Of a stretch of DNA of 10,288 nucleotides, positions 1 to 6,307 are shown piece after piece (within the stretch, counting starts at the first letter, position 1; the number at the start of each line of letters is the position of its first letter). The notes under the pieces were generated by a model. That model did no database searches. It was not told the DNA's origin and was given only the letters and a program-made list of their open reading frames with translations. This stretch comes from Bacteroidaceae bacterium (lineage in GTDB: Bacteria > Bacteroidota > Bacteroidia > Bacteroidales > Bacteroidaceae). The position numbers and the translations under genes were made by a program. The stretch is taken from assembly GCA_017557475.1 (NCBI GenBank), contig JAFYYO010000109.1:1-10288 (forward strand). Direction: 5' to 3'.

Positions 1-463
1 AGTACTGGCAAGCCATACTCAGAGCCGTACCCCATTGACCTGCACCAGTCTCAGTTGTAACGCCCTTCAGGCCCTGCTTCTTAGCATAATAAGCCTGAGC
101 AATCGCCGAGTTCAACTTGTGTGAACCGCTGGTGTTGTTGCCCTCGAACTTATAGAAAATCTTGGCAGGCGTGTCGAGCGCCTTTTCCAAGAACTTCGCA
201 TGAACGAGAGGACTCGGACGGAACATCTTGTAGAAGTTTAGAACCTCGTCGGGGATGTCGAACCACTTCGTATCGTTGTCGAGCTCTTGAGCTACGAGTT
301 CTTTACAGAAAATCGGCTCCATTTCAGCCGCTGTGAGAGGCTGACCTGTGCCTGGATTCAGCAGAGGTGCCGGCTTAATCTTCATGTCAGCACGCACGTT
401 GTACCATTGCGTAGGCATTTCTTCCTCGCTCAGGTAAATCTTGTAGGGAATGTTCTCTTTCAT
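1..463 (-). CDS. trpB: TrpB2-type tryptophan synthase beta chain (5' part only)
   Basis: PLP-dependent enzyme that condenses indole with serine to make tryptophan. Only the first 154 codons are in the window; the gene continues past base 1. Read from ATG at 463-461, the protein starts MKENIPYKIYLSEEEMPTQW and includes the substrate-side stretch FRPSPLVHA (about 81-89), the PLP-lysine motif GSHKLNSA with Lys116, and ETGAGQWG with Glu138. Tryptophan in that last motif, where classical TrpB1 has ETGAGQHG, and the extended N-terminus point to the TrpB2 (TrpB-like) branch, which often acts without TrpA; that is family knowledge. No other trp gene is visible, so its partner cannot be judged here. 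It is transcribed divergently from the fucosidase gene, with a strong Bacteroidota promoter at 509-539. It could be annotated simply as 'TrpB-like PLP-dependent enzyme'. Family assignment is secure; the TrpB2 subtype is likely. Confidence 0.9.
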   Translation of the reverse strand, partial: MKENIPYKIYLSEEEMPTQWYNVRADMKIKPAPLLNPGTGQPLTAAEMEPIFCKELVAQELDNDTKWFDIPDEVLNFYKMFRPSPLVHAKFLEKALDTPAKIFYKFEGNNTSGSHKLNSAIAQAYYAKKQGLKGVTTETGAGQWGTALSMACQY

Positions 464-508
464 CTTTTTTAGTTCATAAATTGTTACCTTAAACTGTGAA
501 TCCGTCTG

Positions 509-539
509 CAAAGGTACGAAGAAGCGAGCAAAAAGCAAA
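509..539 (-). promoter_or_regulatory. Bacteroidota-type promoter of the trpB2 gene
   Basis: On the minus strand, TTTG at 539-536 is followed after exactly 19 bases by TACCTTTG at 516-509. This matches the -33 TTTG and -7 TAnnTTTG consensus used by the Bacteroidota primary sigma factor. The start codon at 463 would leave a leader of roughly 40 bases. Both boxes and the spacing are read directly; use as the actual start site is inferred. Confidence 0.75.
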
Positions 540-587
540 AGAAAAGTTTATTTTTCTTTTCATTTTTTACTTTTTACTTTTTTTTCG

Positions 588-595
588 TACCTTTG
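588..595 (+). promoter_or_regulatory. -7 box of the fucosidase gene promoter
   Basis: TACCTTTG at 588-595 is a perfect TAnnTTTG element, followed by the fucosidase ATG at 623. No TTTG lies at the expected -33 distance; the nearest candidate is the T-rich TTTA at 566-569, 18 bases away. The promoter may therefore be weaker than the divergent one, or depend on an activator. The box lies in the right arm of a perfect inverted repeat shared with the opposing promoter. Confidence 0.6.
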
Positions 596-622
596 CAGAG
601 TTGTAATCTTTTAACACGCGAT

Positions 623-2404
623 ATGAATAAAACATTGAATTGGCTCTATGAGCATTGGATGAAGGCTACTCCCTTCCTTGCGTTTTACACATTCTTCCTC
701 CTTTGGATGTATGCTATAATGCTGAGCGCAAAGAGTTACAAACCCTGCGGTCCTGTGCCGACGGAGAATCAGTTGCGATGGCAGGAGATGGAGATGTACG
801 CCTTCATCCACTACTCTCTGAATACTTATACCGACCAGGAATGGGGCTATGGCAATGAAGACCCAAAGTTGTTCAATCCCAGCAACCTTGATTGTCGCCA
901 ATGGGCACGTGTCTGCAAACAGGCTGGCATGAAGGGCATCATCTTCACAGCCAAGCATCATTGCGGCTTCTGCATGTGGCCATCGAAATATACAGAGTAT
1001 TCCGTGAAGAACTCGCCTTGGAAGAACGGTCAGGGCGATGTGGTGCGCGAACTGGCAGAGGCCTGCAAGGAGGAGGGATTGAAATATGCTGTCTATCTCT
1101 CGCCTTGGGACAGGAACCATCCTGAGTACGGCAGGCCTGAATACGTTACTTATTTCCGCAACCAACTGTGCGAGTTGCTGACGGAATATGGCGACATGTT
1201 CGAGGTTTGGTTCGATGGTGCCAACGGTGGTGACGGCTGGTATGGAGGTGCCAATGAAGTACGCAAGATTGACAAAGACTATTATGGCTGGCCCGAGACC
1301 TTCAAGATGATTCGTGAGTTACAGCCCAAGGCGCTGATATGGAGCGATGCGGGTGGCGATCGTGGCGACCTGCGTTGGGTAGGCACGGAGGCTGGTTTTA
1401 TAGGCGAAACGAACTGGAGTCTGGTGCCGCGTGAAGGTCGTCTGGATTATCAACTGCTTCATTATGGTGCTGAGGATGGTGAGCTTTGGGTGGCAGGCGA
1501 GACGAACACCAGTATCCGTCCGGGCTGGTTCTATCATGAGACGGAGAACGAAAACGTGAAGAGCCTCCCGAAGCTGATGGACACTTATTATAAATCGGTG
1601 GGCCGCAACTCATGTCTGCTGCTCAACTTCCCCATCGCTCCCAATGGACGCATCCATCCCACAGACTCCCTGCGAGGCATCGCCTTCAAGAAGATGATTG
1701 ACGAGGCGTTTAAGACCGACTTGGCAAAGAAGGCCAAGAAGAAAACACAAGGGAATGAAACTGTCATCACCTTCAAGAAACCCACCACTTTCAATCGTTT
1801 CGTGGCAGAAGAGGATATCCGTTACGGACAGCGTGTGAAGAAGTTCTCGCTGGAGGCTGAGGTAGATGGGAAGTGGCAGCCTCTCAAAGACGAACTCGTC
1901 GACAATGGCGATGGGCTCACAACCATCGGCCATCGCCGTATCATCTGCTTTCCCAATGTAACAGCAACAAAGCTACGCTTCACCATTCTCGACGCCAAGT
2001 GTGAACCCATCATTAAGAAGGTCGGAGTCTATCTTGCTCCCGACATCACTCAGGAAATCCCCAACAGCGGCGAGAAGCATGCCTCGGACTACTATATCTT
2101 CTTTGGTGCCGACAAGATGATGTTTGTGACGCTCAATGACGAGGCTACCGTGACGGGCTTCCGCTATCTTCCCCCACAAAATACGCGTGAGGGTCTCGTT
2201 ACCCACTATCGCATCTCGGCCACTACCGACTGGAAGACGTGGGAGACGCTGGGTGAGGGCGAGTTCTCCAATATCGTGAACAATCCTATCTGGCAGACTG
2301 TCCGCTGTAAGCCCACTCGAGCTAAAGTCATCCGTGTGGAAGGTCTTCGTCTGGCACAAGGCGACCGCATGGGATATAGTGATGTAGAAGTTGTGACGGA
2401 ATAA
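623..2404 (+). CDS. Exported GH29 alpha-L-fucosidase
   Basis: Retaining glycosidase removing alpha-linked L-fucose from glycans, expected in the periplasm or at the surface. With ATG at 623 it has 593 residues. A hydrophobic segment (about 15-33) ends in LSAKS, a plausible signal-peptidase site. The catalytic (beta/alpha)8 domain spans about 45-365: PTENQLRWQEMEMYAFIHYS with His63, TAKHHCGF with His112-His113, and WFDGANGG with Asp198, the expected nucleophile. Glu256 in VGTEAGFIGE is the best acid/base candidate (Glu262 the alternative). Two beta-sandwich modules resembling F5/8 type C (CBM32-like) domains follow at about 380-475 and 485-593. An in-frame TTG at 593 lies inside the promoter -7 box and is rejected; ATG at 659 (MKATPFLAFYTFF) would give a more classical signal peptide and a 581-residue protein. 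It probably shares a transcript with the two ORFs downstream. No SusC/SusD genes are nearby. Linkage specificity is unknown. Confidence 0.93.
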   Translation: MNKTLNWLYEHWMKATPFLAFYTFFLLWMYAIMLSAKSYKPCGPVPTENQLRWQEMEMYAFIHYSLNTYTDQEWGYGNEDPKLFNPSNLDCRQWARVCKQAGMKGIIFTAKHHCGFCMWPSKYTEYSVKNSPWKNGQGDVVRELAEACKEEGLKYAVYLSPWDRNHPEYGRPEYVTYFRNQLCELLTEYGDMFEVWFDGANGGDGWYGGANEVRKIDKDYYGWPETFKMIRELQPKALIWSDAGGDRGDLRWVGTEAGFIGETNWSLVPREGRLDYQLLHYGAEDGELWVAGETNTSIRPGWFYHETENENVKSLPKLMDTYYKSVGRNSCLLLNFPIAPNGRIHPTDSLRGIAFKKMIDEAFKTDLAKKAKKKTQGNETVITFKKPTTFNRFVAEEDIRYGQRVKKFSLEAEVDGKWQPLKDELVDNGDGLTTIGHRRIICFPNVTATKLRFTILDAKCEPIIKKVGVYLAPDITQEIPNSGEKHASDYYIFFGADKMMFVTLNDEATVTGFRYLPPQNTREGLVTHYRISATTDWKTWETLGEGEFSNIVNNPIWQTVRCKPTRAKVIRVEGLRLAQGDRMGYSDVEVVTE

Positions 2405-2542
2405 ATGAGGATAAGTGTGAACAATAATTCTCTGACATTAAGGGTGATTAAGGCAATCCTGGCATTGCCTGTGCCAGTATGTCTCATCATACCATCAGTC
2501 CTGTTATTTTGGAAAGCGCATCCGGTAAGCAATCGGGACTGA
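2405..2542 (+). CDS. Possible 45-residue single-pass membrane peptide
   Basis: A short ORF not recognised as a known family. Its ATG begins on the base after the fucosidase stop (TAAATG), so terminating ribosomes could re-initiate. It reads MRISVNNNSLTLRVIKAILA at the N-terminus, continues with a hydrophobic stretch at about 14-36 (LALPVPVCLIIPSVLLFW) and ends KAHPVSNRD. This is compatible with one membrane helix with a basic residue near each end. There is no clear Shine-Dalgarno sequence, but that is normal in this phylum. It occupies most of the 189-base gap before the peptidase gene. An ORF this short could arise by chance. The exact junction and coherent hydrophobic segment favour a gene; lack of recognisable homology argues for caution. 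Confidence 0.4.
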   Translation: MRISVNNNSLTLRVIKAILALPVPVCLIIPSVLLFWKAHPVSNRD

Positions 2543-2593
2543 AAAAGAAATGGTTCTAATAATATAACACCTCATTAGCCCTCTATAGAGAAT

Positions 2594-3814
2594 ATGAGAA
2601 TAACAGCAATCATTTGTACGACTTTGATAACGTGTTGCCTTAATGCAGTAGCACAAAAGCAAATTTACATTCCAGAAGACCTGCGAGGCATGAATTTGGA
2701 GAGCGACACTTCGAAATGGTGTTGGAAACGGTCTGCGGAGACTCGCGACTGCATCTTCATGTGGGAACGCGGATTCGGCAATGACTTGCAGAACCCGCCA
2801 CAACTTGAGGGCATGCCCATGGATTTCAACCTTTCTGTGCTCATGGAGCGTGTGCAGTCGTTTTACACCTTCTACCGCGATACGCTGCACTTTGTGAAGG
2901 GTGACTCCAAAGCCAACCACTACAAGATGATGGTCTTTGTGCAGTACTCGCTCGACGGCTCGGCATACGGCGGCACCTACGACAACTTCATCGGTGCCCT
3001 GTGGGTGGCTCCCAACCGCATACAGGACAAGACGATGAACTGTATGGCTCACGAGTTGGGCCACTCGTTCCAGACGCAGATAGTGGCCGACGGTATGGGT
3101 GAAGCGTGGGGTGGATGCGGTTTCTTCGAGATGACCTCGCAGTGGATGCTCTGGCAGGTGAACCCTTGGTGGCTACGTGATGAGAACGATCACTTCGAAG
3201 CCTTCAAGACGCTGACCCACAAGGCTTATTTGGCTGTGGAGAATATCTACCATTCGCCTTATGTCATCCAATGGTGGAGCGACCTGCATGGGCGCCAGTC
3301 CATAGCCGAGCTGTATCGTCAGGGACGCTTTGGCGAGGACCCCGTCATCACTTACAAACGAATGTACGACCTATCACAAAGTGACTTCAACGCCGAGATG
3401 CTACGGGGATGCCAGCATCTGATCAACTTCGACTTCAACCATGCCTACAACGAGACCCGCCCTTACGCTTGCACCTTCACATGTCCGTTGGACACTCTCG
3501 GCAGCGGATGGCTACAACCCGAAAATATGCCTGAGGAGTACGGCTTCAACGCCATTCCGCTGCCTGTAGGCAAGAAGCGTGTGCGTGTAGAACTGAAAGG
3601 CGACAATGTGCTGTTCGGTTTTGTGGGCGTGACAACGGAAGGCGAATCAATCTATGGCGATTCAGGCAACCCTGTGTTCACTTGTCCGAAAGACAAAGAA
3701 CTAAAGCATCTCTATCTCGTTGTGATGGGTGCTCCAAGCGAACATACGCAACTTCAAACTGGTGATGGCAGCGGCACACCTGCCACATTCCCTTATAAGT
3801 TCCGGTTAAGATAA
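2594..3814 (+). CDS. Exported HExxH (gluzincin-like) zinc metallopeptidase, DUF6055-like
   Basis: A 406-residue predicted zinc peptidase. A clear signal peptide (MRITAIICTTLITCCLNAVA, cleavage near 20/21) sends it out of the cytoplasm. The zinc site is AHELGHSFQ: His153 and His157 as ligands and Glu154 as the general base. A third, glutamate ligand is expected downstream; Glu170 (GMGEAWGG) and Glu179 (GFFEMTSQW) both fit the spacing of gluzincins such as M60-like peptidases. The C-terminal part (about 300-406) looks like a beta-sandwich, with GYxxx-poor but recognisable text 'LYLVVMGAPSEH' shared with proteins I associate with DUF6055; that family name is from memory and tentative. It follows the fucosidase in the same direction after 189 bases, suggesting joint attack on fucosylated glycoproteins; substrate is inferred. 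CTCTATAGAG, a perfect 10-bp palindrome, lies at 2581-2590 just before the ATG. Confidence 0.75.
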   Translation: MRITAIICTTLITCCLNAVAQKQIYIPEDLRGMNLESDTSKWCWKRSAETRDCIFMWERGFGNDLQNPPQLEGMPMDFNLSVLMERVQSFYTFYRDTLHFVKGDSKANHYKMMVFVQYSLDGSAYGGTYDNFIGALWVAPNRIQDKTMNCMAHELGHSFQTQIVADGMGEAWGGCGFFEMTSQWMLWQVNPWWLRDENDHFEAFKTLTHKAYLAVENIYHSPYVIQWWSDLHGRQSIAELYRQGRFGEDPVITYKRMYDLSQSDFNAEMLRGCQHLINFDFNHAYNETRPYACTFTCPLDTLGSGWLQPENMPEEYGFNAIPLPVGKKRVRVELKGDNVLFGFVGVTTEGESIYGDSGNPVFTCPKDKELKHLYLVVMGAPSEHTQLQTGDGSGTPATFPYKFRLR

Positions 3815-3829
3815 ACAGGTATGACCTGT
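3815..3829 (+). terminator. Small hairpin directly after the peptidase stop codon
   Basis: ACAGGT-ATG-ACCTGT forms a perfect 6-bp stem with a 3-base loop, beginning on the base after the TAA at 3812-3814. No T-tract follows, so it is not a classical intrinsic terminator; it may help 3'-end formation or protect the transcript. A second hairpin, ATTGGT-GCAAA-ACCAAT, lies at 3844-3860. Confidence 0.35.
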
Positions 3830-4047
3830 GGAGATAAGGATTAATTGGTGCAAAACCAATATGGTTTGTCAAGATTTTGGCAAAAACTTGGCCTCTGAGA
3901 ATGGCGTATTTGCAGCCGAGACGAGTGGAGGCTGAATTTTCTCGATTCCTGAAGCGCATAAGGTTTTGCTCATAATCAGCGACTTAAACTGTCGAGTGTA
4001 TAAATATGACAGCATAAAGTGGGGAATTACTAGTGTTTTATGCAGAA

Positions 4048-4138
4048 ATTAAACGCGTTTAATCGGCCAACTTAACGTGTTATGATGGCAAACATAACGT
4101 GTTATGTTGACAAACACTCCCTGTTAAGTTTGAAAAAT
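4048..4138. repeat. 22-bp-periodic palindromic repeat array
   Basis: Two adjacent 22-bp units (4073-4094 and 4095-4116) agree at 20 of 22 positions, each beginning TAACGTGTTA, a TAAC-N2-GTTA palindrome. The 22 bases before them (4051-4072) match unit 1 at 13 positions and begin AAACGCGTTT, centre of the perfect 16-bp palindrome ATTAAACGCGTTTAAT at 4048-4063. The 22 bases after (4117-4138) are a weaker fourth copy sharing about 12 positions. Palindrome centres are spaced exactly 22 bp, about two helical turns. The outer copies are weak, so the minimal secure statement is two tandem units next to a related palindrome. Confidence 0.7.
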
Positions 4139-4304
4139 CTCCGTTTTGAGACTCAAAATTAGACTCGAGGAAAAAATCTTTACAAAATTTTTCGTTCTTT
4201 CACGAAGCACTTTTCTGGGTGTTTTGTAAAATATTTTGACTGAAAGTATCTGATTCTTTTGGAGGGCATCTATTATGTCGTTTCTAAACTTTTAGGGTAG
4301 CTTT

Positions 4305-4336
4305 TTTGTTATTACAAAAAAAATGTCGTACCTTTG
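4305..4336 (+). promoter_or_regulatory. Bacteroidota-type promoter of lysS
   Basis: TTTG at 4305-4308 is followed after 20 bases by TACCTTTG at 4329-4336, a full match to the -33/-7 consensus of the phylum. Transcription would start near 4342, giving a leader of about 55-60 bases before the lysS ATG at 4399. The leader contains the direct repeat GTAAATTGTA at 4367-4376 and 4388-4397, the second copy ending just before the start codon. No T-box or other riboswitch fold was recognised. Confidence 0.75.
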
Positions 4337-4398
4337 CAGCGCAAATTGTGAATGACCAAATAGTAAGTAAATTGTACCTTGTACATCGTAAATTGTAA

Positions 4399-6183
4399 AT
4401 GAATCCGTTGAATATACTTGAACTGAGTGAACAGGAGATAATCCGTCGTAATAACCTCCAACAACTGCGCGAACTGGGCATCAATCCCTATCCCGCAGCC
4501 GAATATCCTACAAACGCTTTTAGTACAGAAATCAAGGAGAACTTCGTAGATTTGCCCGTTGTTGGCAAGGACGAGGAAGGCAATGATGTCCGCGAGGCTG
4601 CGACTCCCGAGAACTCCCGGAATGTCTGCATCGCAGGTCGCATCATGTCGAAGCGCATCATGGGCAAGGCTGCCTTCGCTGAGTTGCAGGACTCGAAGGG
4701 AAGAATACAGGTGTATGTGACTCGCGATGCCCTTGCACAAGGCGAGGACACGACGCTCTACAATACCGTCTTCAAGAAGCTGCTCGACTTGGGTGACTTC
4801 ATCGGTATCAAGGGCTATGTGTTCCGCACGCAGACAGGCGAGATAAGTGTCCATGCTCAGGAAATGACCGTGTTGGGTAAGAGTCTCAGACCTCTGCCAA
4901 TCGTCAAGACGGATGCCGAGGGCAACGTCTATGACTCCTTCGACGACCCCGAACTCCGCTATCGTCAGCGCTATGTTGACCTCGTCGTGAATGATGGCGT
5001 GAAGGACACTTTCCTGAAGCGTGCCGTTATCCTCAAGACAATGCGTGCTTTCTTCGACCGTCACGGCTATACGGAAGTCGAGACGCCAACCCTTCAGGCA
5101 ATTGCCGGAGGTGCAACAGCTCGTCCCTTCATCACGCACTTCAACGCCCTGAACATCCCGATGTACATGCGCATCGCCACCGAACTCTACCTGAAGAGGC
5201 TGATTGTCGGCGGCTTCGAGGGCGTTTACGAAATCGGCAAGAACTTCCGCAACGAGGGCATGGACAAGAACCACAACCCCGAGTTTACCTGCATGGAGCT
5301 TTACGTCTCGTACAAGGACTACAACTGGATGATGTCCTTCACGGAGCAGCTCCTCGAAGAGATTTGCATCGCCGTGAATGGCAAGCCCGAGACAGAGATT
5401 GACGGTAAGGTCATCTCGTTCAAGGCTCCCTTCCGCCGTCTGCCCATCCTCGATGCCATCAAGGAGAAGACGGGCTACGACTGCGAGGGAAAGAGCGAAG
5501 AGGAGATTCGCGACTTCTGCAAGCAGAAAGGCATGGAGGTGGACGAGACAATGGGCAAGGGTAAGCTCATTGACGAACTCTTTGGTGAGTTCTGCGAAGG
5601 CACGTTCATCCAGCCGACCTTCATCACCGACTATCCTGTCGAGATGTCTCCGCTCACGAAGATGCATCGTTCGAAGCCCGGTCTGACCGAGCGTTTCGAA
5701 TTGATGGTGAATGGCAAGGAACTGGCAAACGCTTACTCAGAGCTGAACGACCCCATCGATCAGGAAGAGCGCTTCATCGAGCAGATGAAGCTTGCTGACA
5801 AAGGCGACGACGAGGCAATGGTAATCGACCACGACTTCCTGCGTGCCCTGCAATACGGAATGCCTCCAACAAGCGGCATCGGCATCGGAATAGACCGTCT
5901 GGCAATGTTGATGACGGGCAAGCCTTTCATTCAGGAAGTCCTCTTCTTCCCACAGATGAAGCCCGAAGTAAAGGCTCCTCGTGATAAGGACGAACTTTTC
6001 CTCGAGAAAGGTGTTCCAGCCGAGATTATCCCCATCCTTCGCAAGGCAGGTTACAACTTGGTGAGCACCCTGCAAGGCGTCGCTCCAGCCAAGATTCAGC
6101 AACAAATCATCGAAATCATCAAGAAATATAAACTCGAGGTCGAAAAGCCCTCACAAGACTTGATTGCAAAGTGGGTGGAATAA
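4399..6183 (+). CDS. lysS: Lysyl-tRNA synthetase, class II
   Basis: Charges tRNA-Lys with lysine using ATP in the cytoplasm. The 594-residue protein has an N-terminal anticodon-binding OB-fold (about 70-175, including [19 protein letters not shown]) and the class II catalytic core. Motif 1 lies around [20 protein letters not shown]; motif 2 is [20 protein letters not shown] with Phe283, Arg284 and Glu286; motif 3 is [15 protein letters not shown] with Arg500. Most bacterial LysRS proteins end soon after motif 3, near 500-510 residues. This one continues for roughly 75 more (about 520-594), with a helical tail including [20 protein letters not shown], as is usual in Bacteroidota. ATG at 4399 is well placed behind a consensus promoter. 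It heads the run lysS-gpsA-(inserted gene)-pgi-HAD. Identification is firm. Confidence 0.97.
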   Translation: MNPLNILELSEQEIIRRNNLQQLRELGINPYPAAEYPTNAFSTEIKENFVDLPVVGKDEEGNDVREAATPENSRNVCIAGRIMSKRIMGKAAFAELQDSKGRIQVYVTRDALAQGEDTTLYNTVFKKLLDLGDFIGIKGYVFRTQTGEISVHAQEMTVLGKSLRPLPIVKTDAEGNVYDSFDDPELRYRQRYVDLVVNDGVKDTFLKRAVILKTMRAFFDRHGYTEVETPTLQAIAGGATARPFITHFNALNIPMYMRIATELYLKRLIVGGFEGVYEIGKNFRNEGMDKNHNPEFTCMELYVSYKDYNWMMSFTEQLLEEICIAVNGKPETEIDGKVISFKAPFRRLPILDAIKEKTGYDCEGKSEEEIRDFCKQKGMEVDETMGKGKLIDELFGEFCEGTFIQPTFITDYPVEMSPLTKMHRSKPGLTERFELMVNGKELANAYSELNDPIDQEERFIEQMKLADKGDDEAMVIDHDFLRALQYGMPPTSGIGIGIDRLAMLMTGKPFIQEVLFFPQMKPEVKAPRDKDELFLEKGVPAEIIPILRKAGYNLVSTLQGVAPAKIQQQIIEIIKKYKLEVEKPSQDLIAKWVE

Positions 6184-6186
6184 GAG

Positions 6187-6296
6187 GGAGTAAAAGAAGT
6201 TAAAGGAGTTAAAGATGATACAATCAGAGCCCTAAACATTTGTCCTTAACTCCCCAGCGAGCAAAGCGAGCTAACTCCATTAACTCCCTTAACTCC
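6187..6296. repeat. Imperfect 25-bp inverted repeat between lysS and gpsA
   Basis: The purine-rich arm 6187-6211 pairs with the pyrimidine-rich arm 6272-6296 with about four mismatches, and an inner GGAGTTAA/TTAACTCC pair (6205-6212 with 6246-6253) offers an alternative stem. The right side contains three close copies of TAACTCC plus AGCGAGCAAAGCGAGC at 6256-6271. It fills the gap between the lysS stop and the gpsA start. It may act as a leaky terminator or an RNA-processing or stabilising hairpin between co-transcribed genes. Confidence 0.7.
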
Positions 6297-6307
6297 TCAA
6301 AAAAGAC

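Larger units (their letters stand above)
505..599. repeat. 16-bp perfect inverted repeat carrying both divergent -7 boxes
   Basis: TCTGCAAAGGTACGAA at 505-520 and TTCGTACCTTTGCAGA at 584-599 are exact reverse complements, separated by 63 AT-rich bases (homopolymeric T runs on the right). The match covers the TACCTTTG box plus four bases on each side, so it exceeds what two independent promoters to the consensus would need. Together the arms frame the trpB2/fucosidase intergenic space. Confidence 0.85.
3815..4398. other. 584-base gene-free region upstream of lysS
   Basis: I see no credible gene here. ORFs on either strand are short and lack family features. Contents in order: hairpins at 3815-3829 and 3844-3860; CGAC-TTAAACT-GTCG at 3980-3994; a 7-bp inverted repeat GCATAAA/TTTATGC at 4012-4018 and 4037-4043; the 22-bp-periodic palindrome array at about 4048-4138; TTTTGAG-A-CTCAAAA at 4144-4158; TTTACAAAA/TTTTGTAAA at 4179-4187 and 4222-4230 enclosing TTCGT/ACGAA at 4191-4206; and then the lysS promoter and leader. 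Composition shifts from about balanced to strongly AT-rich after 4130. The density of small inverted repeats could reflect a dispersed non-coding repeat, a small RNA, or decayed mobile DNA; the sequence alone does not decide. Confidence 0.6.

Noticed and set aside
121..472. Two short plus-strand frames at the left edge (121-336, 287-472)
   Set aside because: They lie opposite the clear TrpB2 reading with its PLP-lysine motif, and their sequences are Arg/Cys-rich shadow translations.
3678..3959. 93-residue minus-strand ORF
   Set aside because: Half of it overlaps the peptidase gene on the opposite strand; there is no promoter, signal or recognisable domain. It is more likely a translated non-coding repeat.
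4051..4138. CRISPR array
   Set aside because: The units are adjacent with no unique spacers, only two are nearly identical, and no cas gene is present.
4275..4295. Leader peptide MSFLNF preceded by GGAGG before lysS
   Set aside because: It lies upstream of the lysS promoter boxes, so it would not be on that transcript, and it contains no lysine codons to suggest attenuation.
4340..4398. T-box or lysine riboswitch in front of lysS
   Set aside because: The leader is only about 60 bases and has none of the conserved T-box or L-box elements.
4312..5667. A 451-residue open frame antisense to lysS, and similar long antisense frames opposite pgi (8323-9678) and gpsA (6320-7441)
   Set aside because: They mirror strongly conserved genes read in a codon-biased genome. 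Their translations are compositionally odd (runs of L, V, H, D) and show no domain.
6235..6242. AACATTTG as a -7 box for gpsA
   Set aside because: The first base of the consensus is wrong and no TTTG or TTG lies 19-21 bases upstream.
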